Positions 12,331-24,442 of a stretch of DNA of 61,245 nucleotides are shown here, piece by piece. Every line of letters starts with the position of its first letter. The first letter of the stretch is position 1. A program made the translations under genes and the position numbers. Source of the stretch: Helochares maculicollis (lineage: Eukaryota > Arthropoda > Insecta > Coleoptera > Hydrophilidae); contig JAWQRO010000076.1 in NCBI GenBank assembly GCA_033557835.1, forward strand, positions 1 to 61,245. Reading direction: 5' to 3'. The notes under the pieces were generated by a model, which saw only the letters and a program-made list of their open reading frames with translations, did no database searches and was not told where the DNA came from.

Positions 12331-12509
12331 TGGTGTCAGTTAGAGCAGTCGTCAAAAATACCGGCAAGGAGGAGCGAACATTTTTGTAATGTTGCCCGAT
12401 ATGGAATACATGCGTACCGCTACTAGTAAGGGTATTAGGACGCACGGACAGAAAGTCGCTGTTTCCTTGGGTACCGAAGCTGTTGGACCATACCATGGTA
12501 ACCGCTTAA

Positions 12510-13200
12510 AACATGGATGAGGCCATTCTGGGAAAGGAACCCATAGAGCAGTTTGGTATGATGTTGGCCCATATTCTGGTAGCAGCTCGTATAATGGTAG
12601 AGGCTATTCTGGGAAAGAAATTTATAAAGCAGTTTTGTGTAGTTTTGGCCCATTTTCTGGTAGCAACTTGTATAATGGTAGAGGCCATTCTAAGAAAGAA
12701 ATTCATAGAGCAGTTTTGTGTGGTGTTGGCCCATACTCTGGTAGCAACTTGAATAATGGTAGAGGCTATTCTAAGAAAGAAATTCATAGAGCAGATTGGT
12801 GTGGTGTTGGCCTTTACTCAGGCAGCAGCTCGCATAATGGTAGAGGTCATTCTAAGAAAGAAACTCATAGAGCAGTTTGGTGTAGTGCTGGTCCATACTC
12901 TGATAGCAACTCGTATAATGGTTAAGGCCATTCTGGAAAAGAAATTCACAGAGCAGTTTGGTATGGTGTTGGCCCATACTCTGGTAGCAACTTGTATAAT
13001 GGTAGACGCTATTCTAAGAAAGAAATTCATAGAGCAGTTTAGTGTGGTGCTGGCCCATACTATGGTAGCAACTTATATAATGGTAGAGGTCATTCTGAGA
13101 ATGAAATTCATATAACAGTTTGGTATGGTGTTGGCCCATACTCTGGTAGCAACTTATATAATGGTTAACACCATTCTGGGCAAGAAATTGATAGAGCAGT
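12510..13200 (+). repeat. Nine-unit 81-bp tandem array with exact period
   Basis: The landmark ATAATGG, or its variant ACATGG in the first unit, recurs at 12510, 12591, 12672, 12753, 12834, 12915, 12996, 13077 and 13158, always 81 bp apart and with no indel. The 27-codon unit is open in two plus-strand frames and partly on the minus strand. One frame gives a Gly/Ser/His/Lys-rich repeat with GPYSGSN and NGRGHSKKEIHRAVW. The other gives a hydrophobic repeat with MVEAIL and LAHTLVAT. Both frames carry some stops. The first has TGA or TAA/TAG near 12517, 12922, 13039 and 13165. The second has TGA near 12751. Confidence 0.85.
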
Positions 13201-13499
13201 GTGATGTGATAACGTATAAGAAGAAAATCGACAGGAATCTACAGGATTTAGGAATGCGTACAGCTACTAGTGAGGGCATCAGAACGCACGGAGCAAAAAT
13301 TGCTGTCCCTTTGGGTACCGTAGGTGCTGGTCCATACCATTATAGCCGCTCGGATCGTGCATTAGACTATTCCGAAAATAGAAGCCATGGAGCAGACTGG
13401 TATAGTGCTGGACCAAACCATGGTAATCGTACGGATCACATATGAGGTCATTCTAGGAAATAAATTGCTGATGCAGTTTGGTATGGTGAATTAGGTAAC

Positions 13500-13874
13500 A
13501 TGAGGTTGGGAAGCGAGAAACTTTTCGTTACTTCATCGGTTGCTACCCCATCTGAGGGTAAGCCCCTAGTAGAGGAGGTATTGGTTCTATCTAGGAATAA
13601 AACAATGGTCGCACGCAAGAATCGCTTGGTTCCATATCGGAAAAACAACGACGAAGATAATGATCATGTCGCTGCTCTACATGCAGAAAAGGTGGATACA
13701 CAGTGTAACAAATTAATGGATGTCAATCAAACGGTCGAAAGGGTCCATCAGAAGGAAACTACGGAGAAGCGAATGGTCTTGTTCAAAGATCTAGAGAACT
13801 TTATCTTGGCCCATTACATCTTCGAGGATTTGATGTTGAGAAGAAAAGGCACCGCAAGAGGGTTTCGAAGATAA
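13500..13874 (+). pseudogene. Unassigned 124-codon frame inside the LTR element
   Basis: A hydrophilic, charged frame downstream of the 81-bp array. It has a basic patch near residues 38-48 and an acidic NNDEDND patch after it. The second half is rich in Glu/Lys and may be helical. No retroviral motif is visible. It is preceded by a segment (13258-13440) duplicated from the 5' side of the array (12410-12510; shared reading IRTHG..VA/IAV..LGT). I read it as the decayed interior protein of the element and cannot assign a function. Confidence 0.3.
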
Positions 13875-14324
13875 TACAGTCGTGTAGAAGAGTTATAATA
13901 ACAAGTTGGTAGGGATAAGAGAGCGCTACAATTGGACGCCCAGGGTCGTAAGATCTTCTACCTAGGACGATCGGCTCCATAAACCCACGTATATGGATAG
14001 CCCCGAAGACTTGAAAAGATCATGAAATGGAACAAGAGTGGAAAGTCCAAATAATGTTCAGGGTCCTCTTCAATGAACTGGGATGGACAATATGGCTTGT
14101 TGATATAATCCCAGCGCAACAGAGCGAGCGTTGGTACTACTAGGAACTGTGGATGGCTTCCTCTTTCTCGCTATGCGTTGCATGAGTGACGATACTTGCA
14201 GCTATCGTCATTTGGCCTTCGGCCCGGAAAAACCAGGATGTATGCCAAGTATGATAGGACGGAACTGGTAAAATCAAATTCACAGAAAGTATTCTTGCTC
14301 GACACAATCGATGATAAAAGTATG

Positions 14325-14822
14325 GCAATCTAACAATTCTAGCCATCGTTTCTAGGAACGAAATACAGCAAAGGATGTAGCTCTTATAAATCCTGTTAAA
14401 GTGGCAAAGGGATTGCATTAGTTGTCATCATACACGTTAGAGGAATTGTGAGAATAGTTGTTAAATGGTTCCCAGAAAAACTCTAAGAGCAACCCTGGCC
14501 ACTGGATGCGCTCTAACCGCCGTCGTATCCGTCACTAAGCAATGGTCCGGAAAGCTTCCCATTATAAGGATATCGAAGAAGACTAGACGACACACTCAAT
14601 TCGTGTCTTTGTCCGAGTAGATCAGTAGAGCACTGTCCAAACTTATGTAGAATAAATAATTAAATAATGTATAACATAATATATAACATAAAATAATCAA
14701 ACATAAATATTATAGATATTGTTCACAGTTAATTACTGTTCAGCAAATAAATCGAGAAATAAATGTGTGGCATTTTTGTGGTCTCTTAATACAGAACTCC
14801 GGATTGCAAACTCGTAATATTA
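14325..14822 (+). repeat. Right LTR-like direct repeat
   Basis: It is somewhat longer than the left copy through small insertions, for example at about 14540-14620 and in the ATAACATAAT-rich stretch near 14670. It ends in GGATTGCAAACTCGTAAT, matching the left copy's end. Confidence 0.6.
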
Positions 14823-14829
14823 AAAGAAA

Positions 14830-16290
14830 TCAAAGACGGGAGCTTAGAACTATTATAGAACTGTTAATTAACCTATACAGAGCTGGGGAGTCGGCCACCC
14901 TATAGCGGTCAGTCAGGGAGATGAAGTCCGCACATAAGCCAACATAGTCCGATTCGGGAGCACAATCATGAATTCTGTAGTATAAGATTTTGAGAAAATT
15001 TTCTCTGCACCCACGCAACCCGACCAATGCACACCTCTTAATGGAGAGCGAAGCTTGAATCGGCAGCGCCGAAAGCGCAACTTGCTCTATTTGCGAGAAA
15101 ATAACTTCGCTTTCCTGATTGATCAAATTTTTATACCGACATACGTTTAGAATTTACGAGTCAAAAGAATAAACACAATCAGAGGGCCTTCCCATAACAA
15201 GGTATACCTGGCGAAATTTGTACTCGTATTTTATATCATTGAAAAAATAGGTCTGGAATAAAACTCAACGAAATGTGATTTGGTTTATTGCTTTGAATCG
15301 GAAACTGCAATCGAATCCCGACATAGATATATGATTAATCAAGAAAGTGAAGGTATCTTCTAACATCTACAAAACGTGTAAACTCTCAATTAAGAGCGTC
15401 AACCCAATCTTCTAGCATCAAAAATCATTCCACTACTAAAAGAATCAACCAAGGTCTTTAATTAAATTAATGTAAAAGATTTATATCGACAACAACCTTG
15501 TTTACGGATTAACAAATAAAGCTTTTATGGTATATAATAAAAAATGTTGGTTGATGCCTTTGAGAGTGGAATGCTTGTGGACGTTAGAAGCTTAGATCGA
15601 TGCTCTTAATTGTAAGCGAAGCTTAAATTGGCTGTTTTATTGATGTTAGATGATAACTTCACTCTCTTGATTAAGTATAGTTTTACGGCGAGAATCGATT
15701 AGAGTTTACGATTCAAAAGAATAAACAAAATCTAATATCGTTGAGTACTATTCCAAGACAGTTTTTCAAATGATTACAAATTATTATAGAAGAATCTGAT
15801 TTTGTGTATGCTTTTAAATCGTGAATTACAATTGAATCTCAGCATAAGAATAAAGTCAATCAAGAAAATGATATCTTCTAACATTTGCAAATTATGTAAG
15901 CTACGCCTTCGGCGCAGCCGATTCGAACCTTACTTTCAATTAAAAGCGTCAACCTAAGTTTCTAACATCCACAAGCGTTCCCCTATTAAAAATGTCAACT
16001 AAGACTTTTTTGCCACGGTGGCTCCAATTCTTAATACGTGAAACAATGCTGTTGTCGATACAATTCTTTATGCTTAATTTAGTAAAAGGTCTTAGTTGAT
16101 AAATGGCTCAAGTTGATGCTCTTAATTGAGATCGAAGCTCGAATCGGCTTTGTTGAAGGCGCAGATTACACTTTTTGTTGATGCAAGAAGAAAATTTCAC
16201 TTTCTTGGTTAATCAAATTTAATGTCGAGATTCGATTATACGTGACGATTTAAAAGAATAAGTACAAGCAGACTGAATTGAGTAGCATTC
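14830..16290. repeat. Five copies of a ~170-bp sequence in alternating orientation
   Basis: Plus copies lie near 14990-15185, 15560-15750 and 16085-16290; inverted copies lie near 15280-15460 and 15820-15980. Shared landmarks are AAGCTTGAATCGGC-like cores, TGATTAATCAA-type pieces, TTAATTG(A)GAGCG and an ATTCAAAAGAATAAAC-type tail in the plus copies. Neighbouring copies can pair as long imperfect hairpins. No coding frame is shared. Confidence 0.7.
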
Positions 16291-17139
16291 TGTAGCTGGT
16301 TTTGAAACAACTTACGATCATTAACCAAACTAGCAATTTATTATTACGTCTTTTCCGAGATGTTGAGAGGAGGAACATATTTTTAAATTTACAAAAAAGA
16401 CATAAATATTTGATATATTCAGCGTTACTTTCTTAATATTGCTTTATATTTAAGCTTAATCTTTGATGAGTTATTTTATTAATACTTTCGTCAGCAATAT
16501 CCTCCATCCAGAAAATTGTGTTGATAAAAGGGCAATTTCGGTGGTCTCAAAACTGGTCACGGAACTAGAATTTTATTAGAAGAGGCGTTTGTAAACTTTT
16601 CTCACTCCAGCTCAAATAACCCGAGAGCAGTCGTGCTTGAGATGTTTTGTTGGAAGACAAAAATCCACTTAAATAAAATGAAAGCGTGGTCTATGAGAAA
16701 CGTTTTAGTATATTTAATTATGGAAAAACATATGGAATAAATACAAAGGTAAAGCTATCTAATCAAAAATGTTTTCTTTACTTTTAGTGTACAAAGACAT
16801 TTTTTGTTATAATTAATAGTAAGATAAATAAAAATATTGTGACTGCCTGGATCATTTATCACAATAAGTATAATCTATTTTTGACTGTTTTTCTGCCTAT
16901 TTGACAATCTGCTTATCTTTGAAGATTTGCGTGGTACAGTGTAAATTTTCTTCAAATCATCTTAGCATCAGCGTTAATTCTTTCAAACAGATAAAGACAG
17001 GAACAGGCAGAATTGTTTCACTTTGTACTCTAGTCTAGAAATTTATATGTTTGAATTGACTCTTTACATATGATTATTTTTCTGCAACCAACTACTATAG
17101 TATATACATACATCATTCTTTAAAATAACTACTTCACGG
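16291..17139. other. AT-rich spacer before the tandem array
   Basis: I see no gene, RNA or repeat landmark here. The last hundred bases may already belong to array unit 1. Confidence 0.6.
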
Positions 17140-17559
17140 TTAGCCTAATGAATGCTTTTGAAATAGATTAAACGATTAATTTTTGGATTATGAGTGACGA
17201 CCTTTCCAGCTGTGGCAATTTAAAATAATGAAATGAAAATTTCAGATTGGGCATGATATGTACATTAACATTGTCGATAAGGTAGTAATAGAACTCTCCA
17301 GAAAAGTTGAGTAGTAGCGAAACACACAAGAATATCAACTGGGGGCGCCACTAATCTCTTAACATTGCAGCTTGCCCAATAAACCATAATGGATGATTTT
17401 AGAATTTTAAAACGCTTTTAATAATTCTAAGCATACCTTTCTTGACTTTTCTAAATCCCGGCAAGGTTTAGACAACCTTGGGTTAAGATATCGTAACTCT
17501 GGTTTTCAGAATCATCTTCAAGAAACTTGCGCAACCGTTACGAAAATATCAACAAAATT

Positions 17560-17642
17560 TGAATCGTGCGCATTCGCGCCTTTCCGTGTTGTAAAATATA
17601 GCAATAGCGCCTGCGTCGCCTTTTCTGCAACAGGTCAGTCTC
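17560..17642 (+). promoter_or_regulatory. Promoter-like block of unit 1
   Basis: CpG-containing block in an AT-rich setting. An NRF-1/Ewg-like core (AGCGCCTGCGTC, 17606-17617) precedes GGTCAGTC, which fits the arthropod initiator TCAGT with A at 17637. The block is shared by all five units. No TATA box stands at -30. Confidence 0.5.
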
Positions 17643-17852
17643 GCAATTGCACTGGCACAAGCTTTCGCGCGTCGAACAAACGTTCTCACAATAAGTTTTA
17701 ATTAATTTCTGGAATCTAATAAAAGTTGAACAAAGTGCATCAAGACGTTGTAACCTTTTTCCTTGGTCATCATTTCAAGTCGTTTTGGTAAATTCATGCG
17801 TGCAGATAAGAGACAGTCATCCAACTAGTACGACCTCCAACCGACACCTGCG
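17637..17852 (+). ncRNA. Candidate first exon of unit 1 transcript
   Basis: It runs from the initiator A to the donor CACCTGCG|GTAAGATG. The same start and donor are kept in the other units at nearly the same spacing. No open frame is conserved among copies, so I treat it as noncoding. Transcription is inferred, not seen. Confidence 0.4.
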
Positions 17853-18239
17853 GTAAGATGTTCAACGCAACATTCCCTAACTTTAAATTATTCAAAATGC
17901 ACTAAATTTGCTTTAGTAATGGACTTTAGCTAACTATCGATAATATTATGCATCAATCATATTAATAATTTTCATTTTAAGAGTAACAGACAGGCACGTG
18001 CTGCTGGACTCGTATTTAATAGACTCCAAAGCTTTATCTATTTTTTTGAACTATGAAAATGTATTTTCTTTCCTATCGATCACTTAGATCAAAAGAAGAA
18101 AAGTGAAATTCGCTAGTCTAAAAGTTCGTTAATCTAAGAAAATGCCGATCAAAACAATCATTGCAATACTTCTTTGCGTCGCCATTTGCATGAAAGTTTT
18201 TTTCTAGTTCCTTAGATATCTGGGTGAGTTGTCAATACT

Positions 18240-18470
18240 CGCCTAGAGGGGGTCTGGCAATTGAAACTTTTGTTTTAGCAAATTTTAGTGTCGCCATTTT
18301 TATTTGCCTTCAAACTGCAAGTCTCTTAGGAAGCGTTATGAAGCCTCAATTCTCGCCTAGAGGGGCCTGGAAACGGAAACTTTTTTTGACGTATTTTTGC
18401 GTCACAATTTCTGTTAGCGTTCAAAGACCCAATTACTTAGGAATCGGTATGGAGATACTTAATTACTTTT
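18240..18470 (+). repeat. 114-bp sub-repeat, two copies (unit 1)
   Basis: The box CGCCTAGAGGGG lies at 18240-18251 and 18354-18365, 114 bp apart. Each is followed by a variant of TGGCAATTGAAACTTTTG and TTTTTGCGTCGCCATTTTT. The overlapping 87-codon frame is a by-product of a period divisible by three. Confidence 0.8.
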
Positions 18471-18973
18471 ATAATCAAAATTTTTGAATATGCATTTTGA
18501 TCATCTACTTGCAATCAATTGTTTTGGCAGCATAAACATGCAATGAGATACAAACATCCAAATACTCATAAAATGATGATTTTGCATTTTAGGCGTCTAC
18601 AGGGAAGCAGCTATTCTGCCATGACTAGTAGATTTGGACCATTTGAAGTTAAGTAAAATTTGAGATCTGAAAGAAAATCTTTGAGTGCCATATTGTCGTC
18701 CATGTAAGTTTACTCTTAATATTTTGTAAAATACTTTGGATCGTTCATTTAGAACATTTGAAGATCATTTAAATTGAAATGAACATGCGTTTCCACTATT
18801 TGTGTGCAATCAATTTTTTGAAAATAATACTTCTAGAATATATGATTTTTGTATTTTTATTGATTGCTTTATGTAAAAGCGACCAAGTTCTCATGATGAG
18901 TAACTTTTCTAATGTGATTTTGAAATACCTTTCCTGCACTGTAAAAAACACTACATTCCATTTCTGGCTGCAG

Positions 18974-19009
18974 GGATAATATTGTGATCAAAATGAAGCA
19001 AACCAAGAG
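18974..19009 (+). ncRNA. 36-nt exon-like module (unit 1)
   Basis: Bounded by CTGGCTGCAG|GG and AAGAG|GTGAAT. The same 36 nt with both junctions recurs in unit 3 (31666-31701); in unit 2 (near 25978) the acceptor is destroyed. A splice role is inferred. Confidence 0.3.
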
Positions 19010-19595
19010 GTGAATTCATGAAATATTTAATTACTTAATTAGCCCCTTTGTTTTCTTAATATTCAAAATTACTAGGGTGTGTGTTTTATCTAAATATATA
19101 TATTTTAGCGTCCCAAACAGCGATCAACTGAAAAAGGTCTCCTCATTCTTTCTATATCCTGGTGTTGTTGCCTGTCACAAAATACTATCTTTTATGACAA
19201 AAGTTGCTTAGAGGGATTTCTTCTTTACTGGCATTCATTAATTCTAGTAATAACAAGATCTATGCAACATTAGCTGTGTTGAAGATATCACTGTTAATGT
19301 TTATTACATTTTCCAGAGCTTATAATTCATTATGTACATATTCCTAATTATTGAAAATCCATAAAACATTAAATTAATTATACAAAATTAATAAAAAGTA
19401 AAATTGTTTGTCAGCTTAAATCATGTTCTTAGTTGTAGAATATCAATTTTTGCTTAAAGGACGGTATCAATGGAAGTACAAAATACACACACTTACTGCC
19501 TATTTGTTATCTCTACAAACAGAAAAATTAACTGTTAATATGTATGAGATATGAGTAAATGAGAAGACATGAAACTAATAGTTTTTCCATTTTAG

Positions 19596-19740
19596 GCATT
19601 AGTAAAAAGAGAAAAATGATCTACAATTTTATATGCAATTGGTGGGTGACAAAGTCAAGTCTGAATCAAGAAGTGGGAAAATATATTTAGAACTATAGTT
19701 TAGTCCTCATCTTTTCTTCTTAGTAAGCAATATTTATATA
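19596..19740 (+). ncRNA. Exon-like module B, copy 1
   Basis: Acceptor TTTTTCCATTTTAG|GCATTAG and donor ATA|GTGAGT. It is homologous to the modules at 20031, 20912, 27396 and 33548. It has no conserved open frame. Confidence 0.35.
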
Positions 19741-20030
19741 GTGAGTGTTTCACTTTAATATATATTTCAGTATTTTTAGTAACCGATATAGATTATAAGA
19801 GCCATAGTTGTGCTCTTGAGTTTTCATTGCTTTTAAAACTTCAAATGCATGTAAAAATTAAAAGTTGGCTTAAGATTTTTAAAATGTTGTATGGATGAAG
19901 AAATAGTATATTAAATGGCTATAGCTTTGTTAATGAGTACTATTTCTCTAGAGAATTAATAATAATATAATTATGTGTATGAGATATAACCAACGGATAA
20001 AACAAGAAACTAATAGTTTTTCCATTTTAG

Positions 20031-20195
20031 GAGTTAGTTTGTGGATTAATTTTAAAAAGTGCAGCATTATTTACTCTTCTACATGCAATTTTTTAGTGAA
20101 AAAGTCAACTTTGAATCACAAAGGAGCAAAATACTATGAAATTTTGTACAAACATTTAGCTCTCATTTTGCCTTCTATTATGTAATATTTATAGG
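20031..20195 (+). ncRNA. Exon-like module B, copy 2
   Basis: Acceptor TTTTTCCATTTTAG|GAGTTAG and donor ATAGG|GTGACT. It overlaps a 70-codon frame that is not kept in the other copies. Confidence 0.35.
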
Positions 20196-20911
20196 GTGAC
20201 TAATTCACTTTAATATATATTTTACTGCTTTTAATTAACCATCTAGGTGATTTGAAGGAGAGTTTTGGTTTTGTTCTTCATCACTTGCTGGTAAAAATTA
20301 AGATTTGGTTTAGTATTTTTAAAAATGTTACAAATGTTGAAGTAGTAGTTAATATAGTAATGATAATGTCAATGAATCACAAAACCTATTTCTACAATTG
20401 CTTTTTTTTAAGTTGAGGGGAACATATGATTTGCAGGTAATATTGCAAAAAATCGATTATGAAATCTAAAATCCTACTTTGTATGTGTTTTTTCTTTGAT
20501 ATTATTTACTGATTGAAACAATACCGACACTTTAAGCAACAATATCAGTGCTATAGATATTTTGTCATACTTTTGATGTTTATTACATTCTCAGAAGCCA
20601 TTAGTTAGTGATGGACATTTCCCTGATTTTTTAAATTAATAAGACTTTTAATATAACATTTAAAATTGATAAAACATAAAATTATATGTTAGATTCAAAA
20701 TCATAGTCTTAGTTGTAGTGCCAATCATCTCATAGAGACTCTTTTTGCAATGGAAGCACTAAAATTAATTACTTTTAAATGGAATACTTTTGATCACACA
20801 CCCTTATTACTTACGTGTAATCAATCTATTTATCTAGAAATAATAATATAATTTTATATGAGATACTTTGTACCGATCAGACATGAAATTAATATATTTT
20901 TTTTATTTTAG

Positions 20912-21043
20912 GCATTAGTTTGTGCATTTATCCTGAAAAGTGAAGTATTATCTACAGTTCTGTATGCAATTTCTGGGTGAAAAGCCAGCTTTGGATCATT
21001 TAGCAGCTTTCATCTTGTTTTCTTATTACACAATATTTAAAGG
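20912..21043 (+). ncRNA. Exon-like module B, copy 3
   Basis: Acceptor TTTTATTTTAG|GCATTAG and donor AAAGG|GTGAGT. It is shorter than its siblings through a deletion in the second half. Confidence 0.35.
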
Positions 21044-24000
21044 GTGAGTGTTTCAATTTAATATGTATTTAAGTACTTTTAGTACCCAATGTAGATCATA
21101 GGAAGGAAATTTGTGGCCCTTAAGCTTCTCAGCCCCTTTAAAATTTCAACTGCTGGTTAAAATTAAAGATCTAGCAATAGTAATGTCAATGTCAAGAAAC
21201 TATTCCTACATTTGCAGTTATTATCAGTAGAACAGAAAAAAACAATTTTCAGATAATCAAAACCTTTTTATATATTTAATCAAAATTTGTATATTATATA
21301 TAAAATTTACACCATTATTTATTGAACTGTAAATGTGTGAAAAATGTTAATATTGCAAAAAATATCCGTTTTTAAACCTGCAACTGTTTTATCTGACACT
21401 AGAGCAACCCTAAATAATATTTAAAAATGAGCTTAAGATTTTATTTTAATTTTTATAGTGCTTTTAATATAGCCAGATATAGATTATATTAAATTTGAAG
21501 TCATCTGTAATTTCATTTGAGTTTCCAAGCATTACTAATTTTGTCTTCTCTTGGATAGCTTGCAGCCTAAAGAATACAGTCCCATTATGCTCATTTATTT
21601 CATTTTGCTATAACTGTTTGATCATTCATGCAAGGATAGCCTACTGATATTGGTGATTATATATTAATATAATTCCATTTTAACCGCTGTCTCATGGCTA
21701 CTTTCAAAGCTAAATTGAACAAATAACAGTCAGGATATCCCTTTTTCAAACCACTTTTGGTTTTAAAGAGGTTTATTGTTCCATTCGTGCTACCTGTATA
21801 TCTTAGTAATTTCAATAAGCTTCACAATATTTTTCGTAGTTTATTTTCAATGTTCTCCATGTCTCCCTTCGGTTTACAGAATCATACACTCATGAAAAGT
21901 CAATCAAGGTATACTTTAAATTAACAAGTTCTTAGTATTTTATTAACTAACTCGTAAAGCGGCTTTATTAACTTTGGGTCGCTATTTCTCAACATACTTG
22001 TGGTTCTGACATTGCCTCCTTAAAGTTTATTGTTTTCAAGATTCCTACCAATTTTCTCATTTTTAACTCTATGAATTCTTGTACTGCTCTTTAATTTACT
22101 GTGATTACATCTCAGCTCTGTTATCTTATGTATTCCTCACTTACTCATTCCATAATACCTTTCATTTTTCTCCAGATTAAGATTTGACTTTTACAGGTTT
22201 GTGAATTTTCTCACTATTTTTGCATTAGTTTCTTATGTTAGCACATGTATATACTTGTTCAATACTGTTTCTCTTATTTATAGGCAGTTCAAAATTGCCC
22301 TTTTTCATAGAATAAAATGAGACCGTCTATTTCAGTGATGTTTGTTTGATTTATTTCTTATAGTGCTAACATTTATTCTTTAGCCTTTTTGATCATTAAA
22401 TATAATATATTATTATTATTATTATATTATATTATATTTAGCAACCTTAGAAATTTGTTCAGATCTTGCTTAGTGTAGTTCGGTTCTTTTTATTAATGTT
22501 ACATTCTTAAGTCACAGTTTTGTATTCTCTAGTAGGTTATTACACCATATTACTATTATATATTTTCTCAAAGATAATATGCTGTTCCACAATTACATAA
22601 GAAAATTTTGCCAAGCTTCACTTAGCAAGGCTTTTTTAACAGTATTACTTTATTATAACCTTATCACATAGAACGAACACTTATATAATATGCACTAATG
22701 TAATACAATTAGTTATCACCTATTGTGCTTGATTTATTAAAGGAATTATTGAATTTTTAAGATGCACGAACAATGTTGTACAATTTCAATAATCTTTATT
22801 ATAAATAATGTTTAAAAAGTCATTTCATTTGGTTTATCTTCATTCTCAAGTGCCAATCATTATTATACAAATCCTCGTTTGTGTAATATATCAAATATCA
22901 CTGACTAATGTGTCTTAGGTTTGTAGTGGTATTGCTTCAAATATCTAAGATATTGTATTCAGTACTTACATAGTTATGTATTTCAAATATAACCATATTG
23001 TAAACTGACCCAGTAACTTGCATGGAATTTTAAGTATTGGCATTAATGAAGTTATTGCTGCTAAAGCAAATGTGTCGAAACTGCAAATTCTATCTGCAAG
23101 CAATTTAATTAATTTTTAAGTCAAGTAAAGATAAAGTTTATTTTTAAGTTGTGGATGTTGGGAATCAAGTTACTTGGTTCTTGATTTAAGTTATATTATT
23201 TTCTGTCAAATTATCTTTTATTTGTCAGCAAAAAATCCAGTTTTATTGAGTTTATGTGTAATTTAACACAGTGCAATTTGTGGATAGGGTTTTTTAATAC
23301 TATATTTCCTTTTTTTACTAAAAATTTGGCAACTAAATCCTTGAAAAACGTACTAAATCTATATGTGCTAAACATTGAGGCAATATATTTTCTATTTTTG
23401 TTTTATAATAAAAGGAAACTCACGTAAACCTAACCATTCAATCAACAGAATTTGTTTCGTATAACAATGCTACAATTTAGACATTTAGTGGAATCAATCT
23501 ATGAAATAAACCATACCATGAACAAGGATCAGTTCTGAATGCTTGCAATTCTTTTATCAATTTTGCTGAAGAATACATTAAACTCAGATCTATTATTCTA
23601 TAGTGTGGAAATATTTTGCTCTCAAATTAATAAAATAACTAAAGTTAAATCTTTTTCTTTTCAACAAGCTGGATTAAAATCAGTTTAACCATACTACTTG
23701 AACTTTCAAGCCAAGAATAAATTACTTTGAAGATATTATTTATGTTGGAAACATAGATAAACTACATTATGGATGACAACTTTCATTTTTTTAACGACTA
23801 TTTTGCCTGTGGTCGAACATTTAATCTTCACGTATTAAAAATTGTATACAATGTACATAACATATGATCAAAAGTATAATAATTGCACGTAGAAAATTTT
23901 AGATTATAGATCGATCAATAATACCTGCCTATAAATTGGTAGCAGCTTAGTGAATACTTTTTAAATAGGTTAAGCAATTAATATTCGAATTATGAGTAAA

Positions 24001-24354
24001 GATCTCGCCAACTTAAAATGGCAATTTAAAATATTGAACGATAATTTCAGATTGGTTGCAGTGTGAACATTAACATTGTCGATACGGTGGTAATGGTAGT
24101 CTCCAGAAAAACTGAGTACTAGACAAATACACACAACTGGGGGCGCCACTACTCACTTAACATTGCAGCTTGCACTACTAACAATAATGGATGATTTTAT
24201 TATTTTAACTCGCTTTTAATAATTTTAAGGAAAGCTTTCTGTACTTTTCTTAGTTGCAACAAGGCTTAGATAATCTTAGCTTAGGTATCATAACTCCTGT
24301 TTTCAGAATCGCCTTCAGAAAACCTGAGTAACCGTTACGAAAATAATATATAAA

Positions 24355-24442
24355 TTTGAATCGTGTGCATTCGCGCCATTCCGTGTTGAAACATATAACA
24401 ATTGCGCATGCGCCGCCTGTGCTGCTGAAACAAGTCAGTCTC
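24355..24442 (+). promoter_or_regulatory. Promoter-like block of unit 2
   Basis: TGCGCATGCGCC at 24403-24414 is a near-perfect NRF-1/Ewg palindrome. Initiator AGTCAGTC follows with A at 24437, 34 bp after the motif start. Confidence 0.5.

Larger units (their letters stand above)
11896..14822 (+). mobile_element. LTR-bounded element lacking recognisable polymerase
   Basis: Two diverged direct repeats (about 11896-12330 and 14325-14822) align along their whole length. Each shows the order expected of an LTR: a TATAA-like box (TATAATATA near 11951, TATAAATC near 14386), a run of AATAAA signals and a shared ATTTTTGT-GGTC block before the end. Just after the left repeat, TGGTGTCAG (from 12331) resembles a primer-binding site of gypsy-type elements. 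The roughly 2-kb interior has an 81-bp tandem array and one 124-codon frame but no reverse transcriptase, protease or integrase motif. It is most likely a non-autonomous or heavily decayed LTR element. Exact ends and target-site duplication were not resolved. Confidence 0.6.
17140..23938 (+). repeat. Tandem array unit 1 (about 6.8 kb)
   Basis: First of five head-to-tail units. It starts at a conserved block (AATGAATGCTTTTGAAATA..., then TTAACATTGTCGATAA at about 17268), continues through GGGGCGCCAC near 17342, the GC-rich promoter-like block, exon-like stretch 1 and two copies of the 114-bp sub-repeat. Several exon-like modules follow (18974-19009, 19596-19740, 20031-20195, 20912-21043), then a long AT-rich tail. 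No long open frame exists. (ATT)n runs lie near 22405-22440. Confidence 0.85.

Noticed and set aside
12044..12496. 150-codon minus-strand frame
   Set aside because: It crosses the end of the left LTR-like repeat and has no counterpart in the right one. No family was recognised.
12510..13200. Possible CRISPR array
   Set aside because: Continuous tandem repeats without unique spacers, in an animal genome; the same applies to the 95-bp and 114-bp arrays.
15895..15935. T-loop-like GGTTCGAATC on the minus strand suggesting a tRNA or tRNA-derived SINE
   Set aside because: No acceptor, D or anticodon arms can be placed, and the stretch belongs to the alternating inverted repeats.
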